A DNA stretch of 64,000 nucleotides from CAXBBB01 sp963815505. GTDB taxonomy: Bacteria > Bacteroidota > Rhodothermia > Rhodothermales > BA12. Both the position numbers and the translations under genes were made by a program. The stretch is from the NCBI GenBank assembly GCA_963815505.1, contig CAWFGU010000024.1:62001-126000 (forward strand), given 5' to 3'. The notes beneath the pieces were generated by a model. The model did no database searches and had not been told where the DNA came from. It was given only the letters and a program-made list of their open reading frames with translations. Numbering within the stretch: position 1 is the first letter of the stretch; the number at the start of each line of letters is the position of its first letter. Positions 1 through 10,900 of the stretch are shown here, one piece after another.

Positions 1-111
1 GTGCGGGCGAACCAAGCGCTCAATGAATCCGCTGATCCGACGAGGGCCTACGACGCGGTAGAGTCCATCGTATACCGACGCATCAAGCGTAATGGTCAAT
101 TTTTTTGTCAT
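1..111 (-). CDS. RHH-like addiction-module antitoxin, partial (3' end off the window)
   Basis: Read on the minus strand from an ATG at 111, a frame stays open for 37 codons to the window edge. It begins MTKKLTITLDASVYDGLY and continues with a GPRRISGFIERLVRPH segment. This is the N-terminal beta-strand plus helix layout of short ribbon-helix-helix-type antitoxins that bind their own promoter and neutralise an adjacent toxin. The rest of the protein and any toxin gene lie left of the window. An imperfect palindrome sits 13 bp upstream of the start, as expected for autoregulation. The family is recognised from the pattern only; the exact antitoxin class is not certain. Confidence 0.6.
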   Translation of the reverse strand, partial: MTKKLTITLDASVYDGLYRVVGPRRISGFIERLVRPH

Positions 112-123
112 CAGGACTGCACG

Positions 124-145
124 TGTATTTGCACGTCCAAATGCA
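124..145. promoter_or_regulatory. Imperfect palindrome, probable antitoxin operator
   Basis: A 22-bp near-palindrome (half sites TGTATTTG and CAAATGCA around a central ACGT) lies just upstream of the antitoxin start at 111. Eighteen of 22 positions agree with the reverse complement. It sits between that gene and divergent valS, where an autoregulated antitoxin would bind. Operator function is inferred from symmetry and position only. Confidence 0.4.
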
Positions 146-254
146 CGGAGCCTGATCAAGTCGGTTCCTTTTCGCCTCATCCTCGCGTCTGCACGTTGAT
201 TCGAGTCGCGGCGGCGTCGCATCTTGCGCATCTGCCCATCGCCCGACTGCTGCC

Positions 255-2937
255 ATGACCGACCGCCCAATCCCGACTCCGCCGAATTCAGAAGAGGCGT
301 CGACTTCGTACGAGCCGTCCGCCATCGAAGCCAAGTGGCAGGGCTACTGGGAGACATCGGACTTCTTCCACGCCGACGAAATGTCGAACCGCGAGCCGTT
401 CGTCGTCATGATGCCGCCGCCCAACGTGACGGGCCGCCTGCACATGGGCCACGCGTTGCAGGACGCCGTCCAGGATGCGCTGACACGGATGAAGCGGATG
501 CAGGGCTACAACGCGCTGTGGATGCCGGGCCTGGATCACGCCGGAATCGCGACGCAGAACCGGGTCGAGCAGACGATGAAAGAGGAAACGGGCCAGACGC
601 GCCACGATCTGGGCCGGGCCGCGTTTATCGACAAAGTGTGGGAGTGGAAGGACGAGTACGGCGGCGCGATCCTCGAGCAGAAGCGCCGCCTCGGCGTCAG
701 CGCCGACAGCGAACGCAGCCGGTTCACGATGGACGAGGGCTTCACGCGTGCGGTCCAAGAGACGTTCGTCAAGCTGTATCAGGACGGCCTGATCTATCAG
801 GGGCAACTACCTCGTCAACTGGGATCCGGATGGGCAGACGGCGATCTCCGACGAGGAGGTCGACAACGTCGAGCGGGACGGCAGTCTGTGGTTCGTGCGC
901 TACGAGTTGGAGGACGAGAGCGGCAGCATTGTCGTCGCGACGACGCGGCCCGAGACGATCATGGGCGATACGGCCGTCGCGGTGCATCCCGAGGACGAGC
1001 GCTACGCCGATCTGGTGGGCAAAAACGTCCGCGTGCCGCTGACCGATCGGGTCGTTCCCGTCATTGCCGACGACTACGTCAAGAGCGATTTTGCCAACGG
1101 CGCGCTCAAGATCACGCCCGCGCACGACAAGAACGACTTCGACATCGGCAAGCGTCATGACCTGGAGTTCATCTCCGTCATCGGACCGGACGCCAAGATG
1201 CTCGACGCGGCCGGTGTCTATGCCGGGCAGGACCGCTTTGAAGCGCGCAAGGCCATCGTCGCCGACTTGGAAGCGGCTGGTCTGCTCGACAAAATCGAGC
1301 CGTACAAGACGACCGTCCCGATCAGCAGCCGCAGCAAGGCTGTCATTGAGCCGCTGCAGAGCACGCAGTGGTTCGTGCGGATGAAGCCGCTCGCCGATCC
1401 CGCGTTGGAAGTCGTCCGCGACGGCCAGGTCGTCTTCCATCCCAAGCGCTGGGAGAACGAGTACTACCGCTGGCTCGAAAACGTGCGCGACTGGACGATC
1501 AGCCGCCAGCTCTGGTGGGGCCACCGCATTCCGGCGTGGTACTACGTGGGCGCCGATGGTGAGCGCGACGAGACGCGCGACCCGGTCGTCAGCATCGACC
1601 AACCCGAGCCGGGTATGGTGCAGGACGACGACGTGCTCGACACCTGGTTCTCGAGCTGGCTGTGGCCCTTCGCCACGCTGGGCTGGCCCCAAACGACGCG
1701 CGATCTGGCCGCCTTCTATCCCGGCCACGTGCTCGTCAGCGGCTACGACATCCTCTACTTCTGGATCGCGCGGATGGTGATGGCGGGCCTGCACTTCATG
1801 GACGCCCCGCCCTTCCGCGACGTGTTCATTACGGGCATGATCAAGGACGCCCAGGGCCGATGGATGAGCAAGAGCCTGGGCAACGGCATCGACCCGATCG
1901 ACATGATCGAGCAGTATGGAGCCGACGCCGTCCGCTACAGCCTGACCGTCTTGTGCACGCCCGGCCAGGACATCCGCCTCGAACCGACCAAGTTCGAGAT
2001 GGGCCGCAACTTCGCCAACAAGATCTGGAACGCGTTCAACGTGTTCGGCCAGTTCATGGACGCGGACAAGTCGTACCGCCGCACGCGCGAGTTCTCTGAC
2101 CTGACGCTCGTCGAGCGTTGGATGGTAACGCGCCTCAACCAGACGATTGCGTCGGTCGAGGCGTCGATGGAGCGCTACCGCCTGAGCGAAGCCGTCTTGG
2201 CGCTCTACGACCTGTTCTGGCGCGACTACTGCGACTGGTACTTGGAACTCATCAAGCCGGAGCCGGGCGAGACGATGAACGACGAGACGATTGCGCTCGC
2301 CGTCGAACTGTACGAGCAGATGATGCAACTCTTGCATCCGTTTATGCCGTTCATCACCGAGGAACTGTGGCACCGCCTGCGCCCGCGCGTGGCCGGGGAG
2401 GCGTGCATCGCGAGCAGTTGGCCCGCGCACTCGCCCGCCCATCAGGACGCCGATGCTCTGGCCGTTTTCGAGTTGGTGCAAGAACTGGTGTCGGGCATCC
2501 GCTCAGTCAAAGCCAGCTACGGCGTCGCCCCAAGCAAAGAGGTATCGGCCGTCGTGTCGCTCGCCCCGTCGCAGGCTGAATTGATCGCGCCTCTCGAAGC
2601 CCATGCCGCGTACTTCGGCCGCTTGGCCCGCGCCGATGTGCAGATCGCCGTCGATGCTCCTCGCCCTCCCGCGTCCGCCACCGTCGTCGCCGGACGTGCA
2701 CAGGTATTCGTTCCGCTCGCCGGAATGATCGACCTGAGTGCGGAGCGCGACCGGCTGACGCGCGAGATCGAGCAGAAGCAGCAGTTCTTGCAGTCCGTCG
2801 AGCGCAAGTTGGGCAACGAGAAGTTCGTGGGCCGCGCGCCCGAAGCCGTCGTCGAGAAAGAGCGGCAGAAGGCGCGCGATGCTCAGGCGGAGATCGACCG
2901 GCTGATGGCGTCTCGCGATGAACTGGGCCAAGGCTAA
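255..2937 (+). CDS. valS: Valyl-tRNA synthetase (one frameshift)
   Basis: Charges tRNA-Val with valine in the cytoplasm. The class I signature is present: the HIGH-type motif HMGH at residues 63-66, following PPPNVTGRL. The CP1 editing domain contains ATTRPETIMGDTAV, the KMSKS-type motif is MSKSLGNG (about residue 537), and the C-terminal tRNA-binding coiled-coil arm is rich in Glu/Arg/Lys (last about 70 residues). Corrected length is about 893 residues, normal for ValRS. The frame breaks once near 800-810, where GLIYQG should run into NYLVNWDPDG; CAGGGGCAAC appears to carry one G too many. valS is essential, so this is most likely a sequencing indel. The ATG at 255 gives the expected N-terminus. 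Confidence 0.95.
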
Positions 2938-3026
2938 CGCAGGAAAATCTATCGTGGAGCGTTCTGATGCCTTTAGCCTTGAATCATCATCGCCGATAAA
3001 AGGAGCAACACTCTACCCTCCCTCTT

Positions 3027-3422
3027 ATGCAAACGCTCTACGAAGCTCCTGGTGTTACTCTCGCAACTTACGACCGCTCCACTCGCACCATTACGGTGTC
3101 GTGGAAAGCTCTCAATGACTCTAAGAGTCTCAGGGAGTGCTGCGATGCTCAGCTCAAAGCCGTCAAACAGGGCGCTCGCTACCTGATCATTGATGTAGCG
3201 GACGCCAAAGGCGTAGTCCGCCAAGAGGATCAGGCTTGGTTTGGCAACACCCTCTTTCCGGCATTCGACCGAGCGGGCCTGGCGAAGATGGTCAATGTTC
3301 TACCCAAAAGCGCGCTGACCAAGCTCTCTTCGGGGACCTGGTCGAAGACTGCCTCGCCGTTCAATTTCGAGATTTTCGAGGCCTCCAGCATCGACGAAGC
3401 CGTCAGAGCTACCCGGTCTTGA
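3027..3422 (+). CDS. STAS/SpoIIAA-like small protein
   Basis: A 131-residue soluble protein without signal peptide or membrane segment. The pattern (TITVSWKALNDSKSLRECCD, then a hydrophobic YLIIDVADAKG strand and a later MVNVLPKSAL strand) resembles the alternating beta/alpha fold of STAS/SpoIIAA-like proteins, which act as regulatory or lipid-binding modules. The resemblance is by secondary-structure rhythm, not by a diagnostic motif. It stands alone, 89 bp after valS and convergent with the lipase gene. Biochemical role unknown. Confidence 0.6.
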   Translation: MQTLYEAPGVTLATYDRSTRTITVSWKALNDSKSLRECCDAQLKAVKQGARYLIIDVADAKGVVRQEDQAWFGNTLFPAFDRAGLAKMVNVLPKSALTKLSSGTWSKTASPFNFEIFEASSIDEAVRATRS

Positions 3423-3473
3423 AGGGGGGCTTCTCATTCTGTGAGATTCACAGGTGCGACTCTGCTGCTCCCA

Positions 3474-4181
3474 CTACCTGATTGGGCGAGGAGCCGAGAA
3501 AGAGCCGCTCTTCAGGAAAGACACGGTTTCGTCGATAACGCTCTCGCTACGCATCATGAACGTGTGAGTGACCGGCAGCACGATGTGATCGGCCATGCCG
3601 TCGACGCACGTGCGCGCGACCGTGACCCGTCCGTCGTCGCGGCCGGGAAGCAGCCAGGAGCCCAGCACGCTCAGCGAGCGTGTGCCTGCGATCACCCCGA
3701 CCGGATAATCGACCGGAGGCAGGTTCATCGGCACGCTGGCGGAGTCGGTGCCCAGTTGCTGGCCTGCCGGGCCGTTGAATGCGTCGTAGCCGGGAACGTC
3801 GCGCAGCCTATCGACGATCTCGCTGCCTCCGTTGGGCGGTCCCATCATGACGACGCGTCCCAGCCGCTCGACCGGATGTCGGCTGAGGTAATAGCGTACC
3901 AGGATCCCGCCCATCGAGTGCGTCACGAAGTGTACCGTCGATTTGTCCGGGCAGGCGCGTAGGGCGTCGGGGATCGTCGACTCGGCGAGCACGTCGATGG
4001 GGAAGTCGCGCGACGGGTAGCCTGCGTTGACGACGTGGTAGCCTTCGGCCGTGAGCATGCGCTCGACTTTGGACATGGAGCCGGATGTGCGAGCCAGCCC
4101 GTGCAGCAAGATCGCGCAGTCCTGTCCCCACACCGGGGCGGTGGGCCCGAGAACGAGGGCGAGCAGGAGCAAACGAAGCAA
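3474..4181 (-). CDS. Secreted alpha/beta-hydrolase, lipase-like
   Basis: 235 residues starting with a hydrophobic signal peptide ending near VWGQ. The alpha/beta-hydrolase order is clear: an oxyanion segment ILLHGLART (about residue 24), nucleophile elbow HSMGG with Ser89, an acidic candidate in PGRDDGRVTV and a late His in VTHTFMM. This is the layout of secreted triacylglycerol lipases/PGAP1-like hydrolases that cleave ester bonds of lipids in the periplasm or outside. The start is TTG; an in-frame stop lies shortly upstream, so no ATG start is available. Exact substrate unknown. It converges with the STAS-like gene and diverges from the DUF1990 gene. Confidence 0.8.
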   Translation of the reverse strand: MLRLLLLALVLGPTAPVWGQDCAILLHGLARTSGSMSKVERMLTAEGYHVVNAGYPSRDFPIDVLAESTIPDALRACPDKSTVHFVTHSMGGILVRYYLSRHPVERLGRVVMMGPPNGGSEIVDRLRDVPGYDAFNGPAGQQLGTDSASVPMNLPPVDYPVGVIAGTRSLSVLGSWLLPGRDDGRVTVARTCVDGMADHIVLPVTHTFMMRSESVIDETVSFLKSGSFSAPRPIR

Positions 4182-4321
4182 GCGGGAGGGAGACGCTTAA
4201 GGGATGTTGGATGCGGAAAGCGTGTACGCCGCTGCTTCGACACGGTTACTTGACCGGTGGGACCCTCACTCGTCTGCCCCGGATTCAACACGCTCCACTT
4301 CATCGCTCTATCGCCTGACCT

Positions 4322-5692
4322 ATGTCGACCACTCGCAGAATCGCCCTTGCTACCGCAGCAGCCGCGGCAGCCGCCGGGGGGTACGCAGCATGGCGCCGCA
4401 GCCGGGCCGACCTTGCGCGGGACCAGCGCTTAGAGCAGCGCGAGAGGGAGCGACAGACCATCGGCGAGGGGACGGGGCCGCTGTTTTTTCGCCGCTACCA
4501 GATCGACGTGACCAGTCCCGACATCACGCCCGAAACGTGGATGGCGCAGATCCAGTCCGACGTTCAACTCTGCACCCCTGTCGAGGTGGCCCGCTTCGAA
4601 AAGACCAAGGGAGCGCCTAACGAACTGCGCGTCGGCGATCGCTTCTACATCCACATTTCCGGTCCGTGGGACGGTCCGGTCGAGGTGACGCGCGTGACTC
4701 CAACGGCGTTCGAGCTAGCCACACTCGACGACCACATGGAGGCTGGGCGGATCACGTTCGAGGTCGCCGACCGGCCGGGCGATGCTCCGGGGCTGCGCTT
4801 TCGCATCTATTCGCGCGCTCGAAGCCATACGGCCGCCGTCGATCTCGCCTACCGGTGGACGGGCGCCGCGCGCAAAGGGCAGACGTACATGTGGACGCGG
4901 TTCTGTACCGAAGCCGCCCGTCTCGCCTCGCACGCCCCGCCGCAGCCCGTCGACGTGCGGACGTTTCAGGCACCTTACTCCGATCCGATGACGACGCGCG
5001 ACGCCGCCGAACTGACACCGCACCAGGGCGTGCTCGCCGATCTGGCCGCCCGAGCGCTCAACTTCGACGCCGATGCCTCGTCCGACGCTCCGCCCGCAGG
5101 TTGGAATCACGACGACGACCGCACCTACCTCGTCGCCGAACCGAAGGGACCGCCGCTGGACGACGGCTCGTTCGCACGGGCGGTTCGCTTCGTGCGCGCC
5201 TACCGGTTCCCAGATCCCAGACGCGTGCGCGGCGTGTTCGACCCCGACACCGAATTCAACGGACGGACGATGCTGCTCGACGCTCGCTTCGCCGGTTTCC
5301 GCTTTCCGTTCGGCGTCCGCATCAGCCGGATCCTCGACGAGACGCGCACCACGCCCGAGGGAGACGAACACGTCTGGGGCTACAGCTACCGCACGCTGGA
5401 GGGCCACTTCGAGCGGGGCGAGATCACGTTCGAGATCGTCAAGCGTGAGTGGAGCGGAGTCGTCTACTTCCGCGTCCACTCGTTCTCCAAGCGCGCGCGC
5501 ATCCCCAACGTCATCTACCGCATCGGCTTTAGGCTGCTTGGCAGAACGCTGCAGCGCCGCTTCGCCCTACAAGCGCTCGATCGCACGCGCGCTTACGTCC
5601 GCCAGAGCCTGGTACGCGATGCCTGCCTGCGCGACGATGCTACGGCAATCGCGCTGCTACTCGACGATCGAACGCAGGGTGGAACGGTCTGA
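4322..5692 (+). CDS. DUF1990 family protein, apparent tandem domain duplication
   Basis: 456 residues with an N-terminal hydrophobic segment (IALATAAAAAAAGGYAAW) followed by an Arg/Glu-rich stretch, suggesting a single membrane anchor. The C-terminal half carries hallmarks of DUF1990: GEITFEIVKREWSG, then FRVHSFSKRARIPN and YRIGFRLLGRTLQRRF. The N-terminal half has the same order (FFRRYQIDV, GRITFEVADRPG, FRIYSRARS) but is more diverged, so the protein seems to be two DUF1990 units in tandem. The family has no established biochemical function. Start at 4322 is ATG. Divergent from the lipase gene. Confidence 0.75.
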   Translation: MSTTRRIALATAAAAAAAGGYAAWRRSRADLARDQRLEQRERERQTIGEGTGPLFFRRYQIDVTSPDITPETWMAQIQSDVQLCTPVEVARFEKTKGAPNELRVGDRFYIHISGPWDGPVEVTRVTPTAFELATLDDHMEAGRITFEVADRPGDAPGLRFRIYSRARSHTAAVDLAYRWTGAARKGQTYMWTRFCTEAARLASHAPPQPVDVRTFQAPYSDPMTTRDAAELTPHQGVLADLAARALNFDADASSDAPPAGWNHDDDRTYLVAEPKGPPLDDGSFARAVRFVRAYRFPDPRRVRGVFDPDTEFNGRTMLLDARFAGFRFPFGVRISRILDETRTTPEGDEHVWGYSYRTLEGHFERGEITFEIVKREWSGVVYFRVHSFSKRARIPNVIYRIGFRLLGRTLQRRFALQALDRTRAYVRQSLVRDACLRDDATAIALLLDDRTQGGTV

Positions 5693-5729
5693 CCAAGTGA
5701 TGAGCGTTCGGTGAGTAGGGTGTTGCCCC

Positions 5730-5760
5730 TTTGCACACGAGGAGGGGATTAAGTAACTTG
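5730..5760 (+). promoter_or_regulatory. Possible Bacteroidota-type promoter
   Basis: TTTG at 5730-5733 and TAACTTG at 5754-5760, separated by 20 bp, resemble the Bacteroidota TTTG / TAnnTTTG promoter elements. They lie 55 bp upstream of the secreted-protein gene at 5816. A visual match only. Confidence 0.3.
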
Positions 5761-5815
5761 ATCGTTCCTACAACTATCGCGCCTTTTCCTACAGGGCGCG
5801 GTCTTCTTTCGGCAC

Positions 5816-6385
5816 GTGCGCTCTTCTCTCCTGAAGCCGCTCTCGCTGTTCGGCTCTGCAGTGTGCGCCATCACGCTTCTGGTCCACACTGCGACGACGC
5901 GGTTCGATACGTTTGACTTCGAGTCGGCCCAGGCGGCCGATGGCATCGTCTCGCAGACGATTGCCGGTGTCACGCTGTACGCCGAGAGCGGCAGTGGCGA
6001 AACCCGAGTCAGTGCGCTTCGAGGATTCGGGGGAACGACCGGATACGCGGTGCTCGGCACCTGCCGTTCCATCGTCCTCCGCTTCGACATACCCGTCGAC
6101 GTGATGTCTATGCGGCTGGCTGAGTCGACCTCATCGGCCACATCGCGCGAGCGCATCATCACGATCCGGTCCGATAGTGGGGAGTCGAGTACTCACTCTA
6201 TCCTGGACGGCTTCCGAGGGGGGGCGGAAATCGTGCTCGCCTTGGAAGGCGTGCAAACGCTGACGATTACCGACCAAGGGGGCCACTTCGCGCCCATCAT
6301 CGACGACGTATCGTTCCGCAACCGGCCTCCCGAGTGGATAGGCGCTTCCGACGGGCCAAGCACGTTCGCGATTCCGGAAGGTTAA
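5816..6385 (+). CDS. Secreted hypothetical protein
   Basis: 189 residues from a GTG start. Residues 1-28 form a signal peptide (hydrophobic core LFGSAVCAITLLVHTA). The mature part is rich in Ser, Thr and Gly with repeated short beta-like strands: FDTFDFESA, IVLRFDIPVDVMSM, LTITDQGGHFAPIIDDVSF. The phrase FAPIIDDVSF resembles the last strand of carbohydrate-binding or PEP-type extracellular beta-sandwiches, where a calcium-binding strand closes the fold. No sorting tail is visible. The gene overlaps the M28 peptidase tail-to-tail by 4 bp. Function unknown. Confidence 0.6.
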   Translation: MRSSLLKPLSLFGSAVCAITLLVHTATTRFDTFDFESAQAADGIVSQTIAGVTLYAESGSGETRVSALRGFGGTTGYAVLGTCRSIVLRFDIPVDVMSMRLAESTSSATSRERIITIRSDSGESSTHSILDGFRGGAEIVLALEGVQTLTITDQGGHFAPIIDDVSFRNRPPEWIGASDGPSTFAIPEG

Positions 6386-7598
6386 AACGTCACGCTCAGT
6401 TCGACGCGCTGCCCATCGCGCAGAACGACGGCACCAACAGTCTGACCTGGCTCCAACTCACTCAGCATCCGCATGTAGTCTTGCATCCCGGCTATGGTCG
6501 AGCCGCCCAGCGAGACGAGGATGTCGTCGGCCTGCATTCCGGCAGCCTTGCCCGGGCGGTCGTCGAGGACGGCGTCGACGCGCATGCCTTCGCCGTCGTA
6601 GACGTAGTCCGGCATGACGCCCAGCGTGACGTTGAAGCTCATGCGGCCCTGGCTCTGGTCGACGCGTCTTGGTGAACGGTACGGCCTGCCCGTCCAGCCC
6701 GGCGATGATGCCCGTTGCGAATCGCGACACGCGGTCGAGTCCGTCGTAGTTGACGAGTTGCGCGTCGTCGGTTGCTTTGTGGTAGTCGTCGTGCTGGCCC
6801 GTAAACAGGTGCGAGAACGGGAATGTCGGCGAGGTAGAACGAGGCGTGGTCGCTCGGCCCCAGACCGGACTCGTGCAGCTTGGCGTCCAGGTCGACCGGC
6901 TCGGCCGCAGCGGCGATCACATCGTTCCAGACCGGCGAGGTGCCGCTTCCGTTGACGGCCAGTTCTCCGGCTTCGCTGAGCCGCCCGACCATGTCGAGGT
7001 TGATCATGTAGGCGACGTTGGCGATGTCGAGCGTCGGCGTGTCGACCCAGTACTTCGACCCGTACAGTCCCAACTCTTCGCCCGAGAACGCGAGAAACAG
7101 GTAGTTGCGATTGCGCGGCGCGTCGTCCATCTGCAACCGCTCGGCGATGGCGAACAGCGCCGCCACGCCCGAGGCGTTGTCGTCGGCTCCGTTGTGGATG
7201 GCGCTGTCGCCGGGCGAGCGCGAGCCGAACGCGCCGTGCCCCAGGTGATCGTAGTGCGCCCCGATGACGACGGTTTCGGCCGCGCCGTTGTCGATCATGC
7301 CGACGATGTTGCGACCCGTCCGCGCCTCACCTTCGCCCGGTTCGGCGTGCGGGTTGGTCGAGAACGTGAAGTCGAACGACTGAAACCACTCGCCCTCGGC
7401 TCCGGGCATGAGACCCAGCCCTTCGAACCGCTCGGCGATGTAACGCGCGGCCAGCGCTTCGCCTTCGGTCCCGGTCTCGCGTCCCATCAGCAAGTCGGAC
7501 GACAAGAACGCCACGTCTTTCTGCAAGGCGTACAGATCGGAGGTCTGCGCGGCGAGCGGCGCGGCGACGAGGAACAGGAGAGCGAGCGTGCGGAGCAT
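6382..7598 (-). CDS. Secreted M28 zinc aminopeptidase with C-terminal PDZ domain (two frameshifts)
   Basis: About 404 residues after correction. A signal peptide ends near LAAQ. The M28 metal ligands appear in order: H115 in GAHYDHLG, D140 in GADDNASG, E164/E165 in SGEELG, D192 in NLDMVG and H241 in PSDHASF. This is a di-zinc aminopeptidase that removes N-terminal residues outside the cytoplasm. The C-terminus is a PDZ domain (GMQADDILVSLGG). The frame is broken near 6825, where PVLAPVY replaces an expected HLFTGQHDDYH, and again near 6650, before the GRMSFNVTLG segment. Both remaining frames encode the expected family sequence, so the breaks look like indels in one gene. Confidence 0.85.
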
Positions 7599-7962
7599 GG
7601 CGGATCGGTTGGTCGAGCGAATCGAATGCTACTTACCGCCTTGCGTTGCTGAGCGAACGTGAATCCGCACCTCCTATTCGAGCATCACGTCAATGAAGTA
7701 TTGGTTAAGAAAAGCGTGCTTGGATGCCGACTATGCCGTTTGTGTCCCATTTTCCACGTGCTCTGGCGTGTGACCGCGTCTCAGAACCACTTCTTTTGGC
7801 CAGAATGCGATTTAGTTGTCCGCTTTCAGTTGAATACGACGCATATGTACGTGACCTCCCAACTCTCCCGGTCACGTCTCCCAATCCCCACAGGCTTTCG
7901 TGTTGTTCGCGCGCATTCTCGGCTAAGTCGAACCTATCGCACAGCTACCTATCCACCCTCCT
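7599..7962. other. Intergenic region, no gene recognised
   Basis: 364 bp between the divergent M28 and giant surface-protein genes. It is clearly richer in A+T than its surroundings, as expected for a promoter region. Short open frames here have no recognisable protein features. No RNA gene, repeat or convincing promoter was identified. Confidence 0.5.
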
Positions 7963-10900
7963 ATGAAATGCACCTTCTCACCGCTGGCGGTACGTATCGT
8001 CGCCTCGCTATTACTCGCGCTGTCCCTACTGCTCGCTAACTCCGTTTCGGCACAGCGTATCGGTGTAGAAACTGCCGCTGATGACGTGCTCACTACCGAG
8101 CAAACACGGCCTGTCGTCGCCTCGCTTACAAACGGCGGATTCGTCGTCGCATGGGAAGGTCAGGAAACAGGCTCGTCTAACACAGACGTGTATGCTCGGC
8201 TATTCGACGCTTCGGGCTCCGCTGTCGGAAGCACCTTCCTGGTCAACACTACGGTGGCTCCGGTCCAGATTCGCCCTACGGTGACGGGTCTTGCCGGAGG
8301 TGGCTTCGTCGTCGGTTGGATCTCTGTCGGTCAGCTTCAACCGGGCAATACACGGGCGGACGTTTTCGCTCGTGTCTTCGATGCATCCGGAGCAGCTACG
8401 ACGGGCGAGATTCAGATGAACGCCATCGTCACGGGCGACCAAGTGGAGCCCGTCCTGGTAGCGACCGCCAGCGGCTTCGCGGTCGCCATACAGGGACACC
8501 CGGGATCCGGATGGGGCGTTTACGTCCGAGGTTTCCTGGCCGACGGCACGCCGGTTACGAGCCAAGAATTTCAGGTCAGTGCCCACCTCGCCCCGAGGCC
8601 AGACGAGTCCCGATTTGGCTCACCTGGGAAACGACGAACTGGTCGTGGTCTGGAAAGGAGACTATTCGAATCTGAACAACCTGAACGTTCAAGGGCGGCA
8701 CGTACGCACGGACGGCACGCTTCTTACGGCTCCCTTCTGGATCGACAACTCGGGCGGTAACCAGCAGGGGCCGTCTGTCGCGGTCTTTCCCGATGGCACC
8801 TACTGGGCGGGATGGCACGGCGTGAACGGACAAGATCTGTGGAAGAACGACGTCACGGCGGGCGGCACAGCGATGGTGAACGACATCGCCGGGCAGCGGT
8901 CGCAGCTCTCCGCAGTATCTGACCGAAGCCGGCGGCGTACTCTACTTCAGCGCCGACGACGGCGGAACAAGCAGGCGGGAACTGTGGAAAGCGCTTCAGC
9001 ACCGGTCGGGTACGACATCAGCGGAACGGTCACCAGGGTGGCGCCCGCTACCGGGCGTCTAGGTGAGCGACGGCAGCACGACCGAGACGACCGATGGCTC
9101 CGGCGCCTACACGTTTGCTCCGGACTCGCAGACGGCACCTACACGCTGACGGCCTCGCAGAACCGGCTACACCTTCTCGCCCACCACGATCAGCGCAACC
9201 GTCAGCGGATCGACTGTGACCGGACAAGACTTCGTCGGCGACGGCCGTCTACACGATCAGCGGCACGGTCACCGGAATGGGCGCAGGCGTCGACGTGGTG
9301 CTCGAGGGCGGCGCATCGCCCGACACGGTCCAGACGACGACCGGCGGCGCGTTCGCCTTCGCCGACGTCGAAGCAGGCAACTACACCGTCACGCCCGACG
9401 GCTCGAACCACCGCGTCACGCCCGGCAGCTTCGACGTGACGGGCCTGAGCGCCGATCAGACAGGTATCGACTTCGCTGCCGTCGCCGTCTACGCCGTCAG
9501 CGGGACGGTCGGCAAACTCAACGGCAGCGGTGCCGACGGCTTCACGGTCACGCTCTCGGGCGATGAGTCGGCCTCGACGACGGCCGGTTCGGACGGCAGC
9601 TACACCTTCCGCGTGCCGGACGGCAGCTACACCGTCACGCCGAGCCAAGCCAACTGGGGCTTCGCGCCGACGGACAGCAGCTTCGTCGTCGCCGGAGCCG
9701 CCGTCCCCGGCATCGACTTCGTCACCCGCACCGTTCTGCGTACGCCAGCGCTCGCCGCTCCGGCAGACGCTTTGACGGACGCGCCGCTCACGCCCACGTT
9801 CGAGTGGACGCGCACCGGCCCTGCTCCCGACACGTGGACGCTGCGCATCGACGACGACAGCGACGTGACCGACGCGCCGCTGGCGACTCACCTGGACGTC
9901 GCAAGGCTGCACGAACTACACGCTCGACTACGCCGCGCTGGGACTCGATTACTCGTCGACTTACTGGTGGAGCATCACCGGCGAGCGCACGACGCCTCAG
10001 CTCGGAGCCGAGTCTCAAGCGTCGGCCATATGGTCGTTCACGACGGGCACGAGTGTGTTCAAGGACAAGCCGCCCGTCACATCGTACCCCAACGGCGGCG
10101 CGACGGTCTACTCGACCACGCCTGCGCTCAACTGGTACATCACGACCGGCACGACCGACCACACGTGGGAGGTTCAGATCAAAGACGGCCGCCGCGTCCG
10201 ACTGGTCGACGCCTGTCCACACAAGCCCTGCGCTGGGCGACGTGCGCACGTACTCGCCTCCCGCGGGCGTGCTCGTCGGTGGCGGAAGCTACGTCTGGCG
10301 CGCGCTCGTCAAGACAGACGGAGCCGTCGTCGGCGTGAGCGATCAGGCGGCGTTCGAGATCGTCGGCGGCGGCGGAGCGCCCGTTCCGACGGCGAGCTGG
10401 CCGGTCGGCGGCGCGACGGTCTACTCGCTCCAGCCCGCGCTCAACTGGTACACGTCGGGCGGCTCGGCCACGAGCTTCGAGGTCGAACTGATCAACACGA
10501 CCGCGAGCGAGACATTCGACGGAACGGCCGACTTTACGACGACCGACCGCACCGTCGACCTCTCGGCTGAAGCCGTCACCCTCGCATCGGGCGCCGACTA
10601 CGAGTGGCGCATCCGCAGCAGCGACGCCACGACGACATCGGATTGGAGCGCCAGCGCTCTGTTCTCGACTGTCGCCGTAGCGAGCGTGACCGCGCCGACG
10701 CCTTCGTATCCGACCGGCGGTGCGTTGCTCTACTCGACCGACGCGCGCCTCTCATGGTACCTGGGCACGGCAGCGACTGGCCTGAGTTACACCGTCACGC
10801 TCACGCCTGACGGCGGCACGCCCGTCACCTATCCGGCCACGACCGCTCTCGTCCTCGACGTGACGGGCCTGACGCCGGGCGCGGACTATACGTGGAGCGT

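Noticed and set aside
769..2481. 570-codon open frame on the minus strand
   Set aside because: Exactly antisense to valS; a high-G+C shadow with no protein features.
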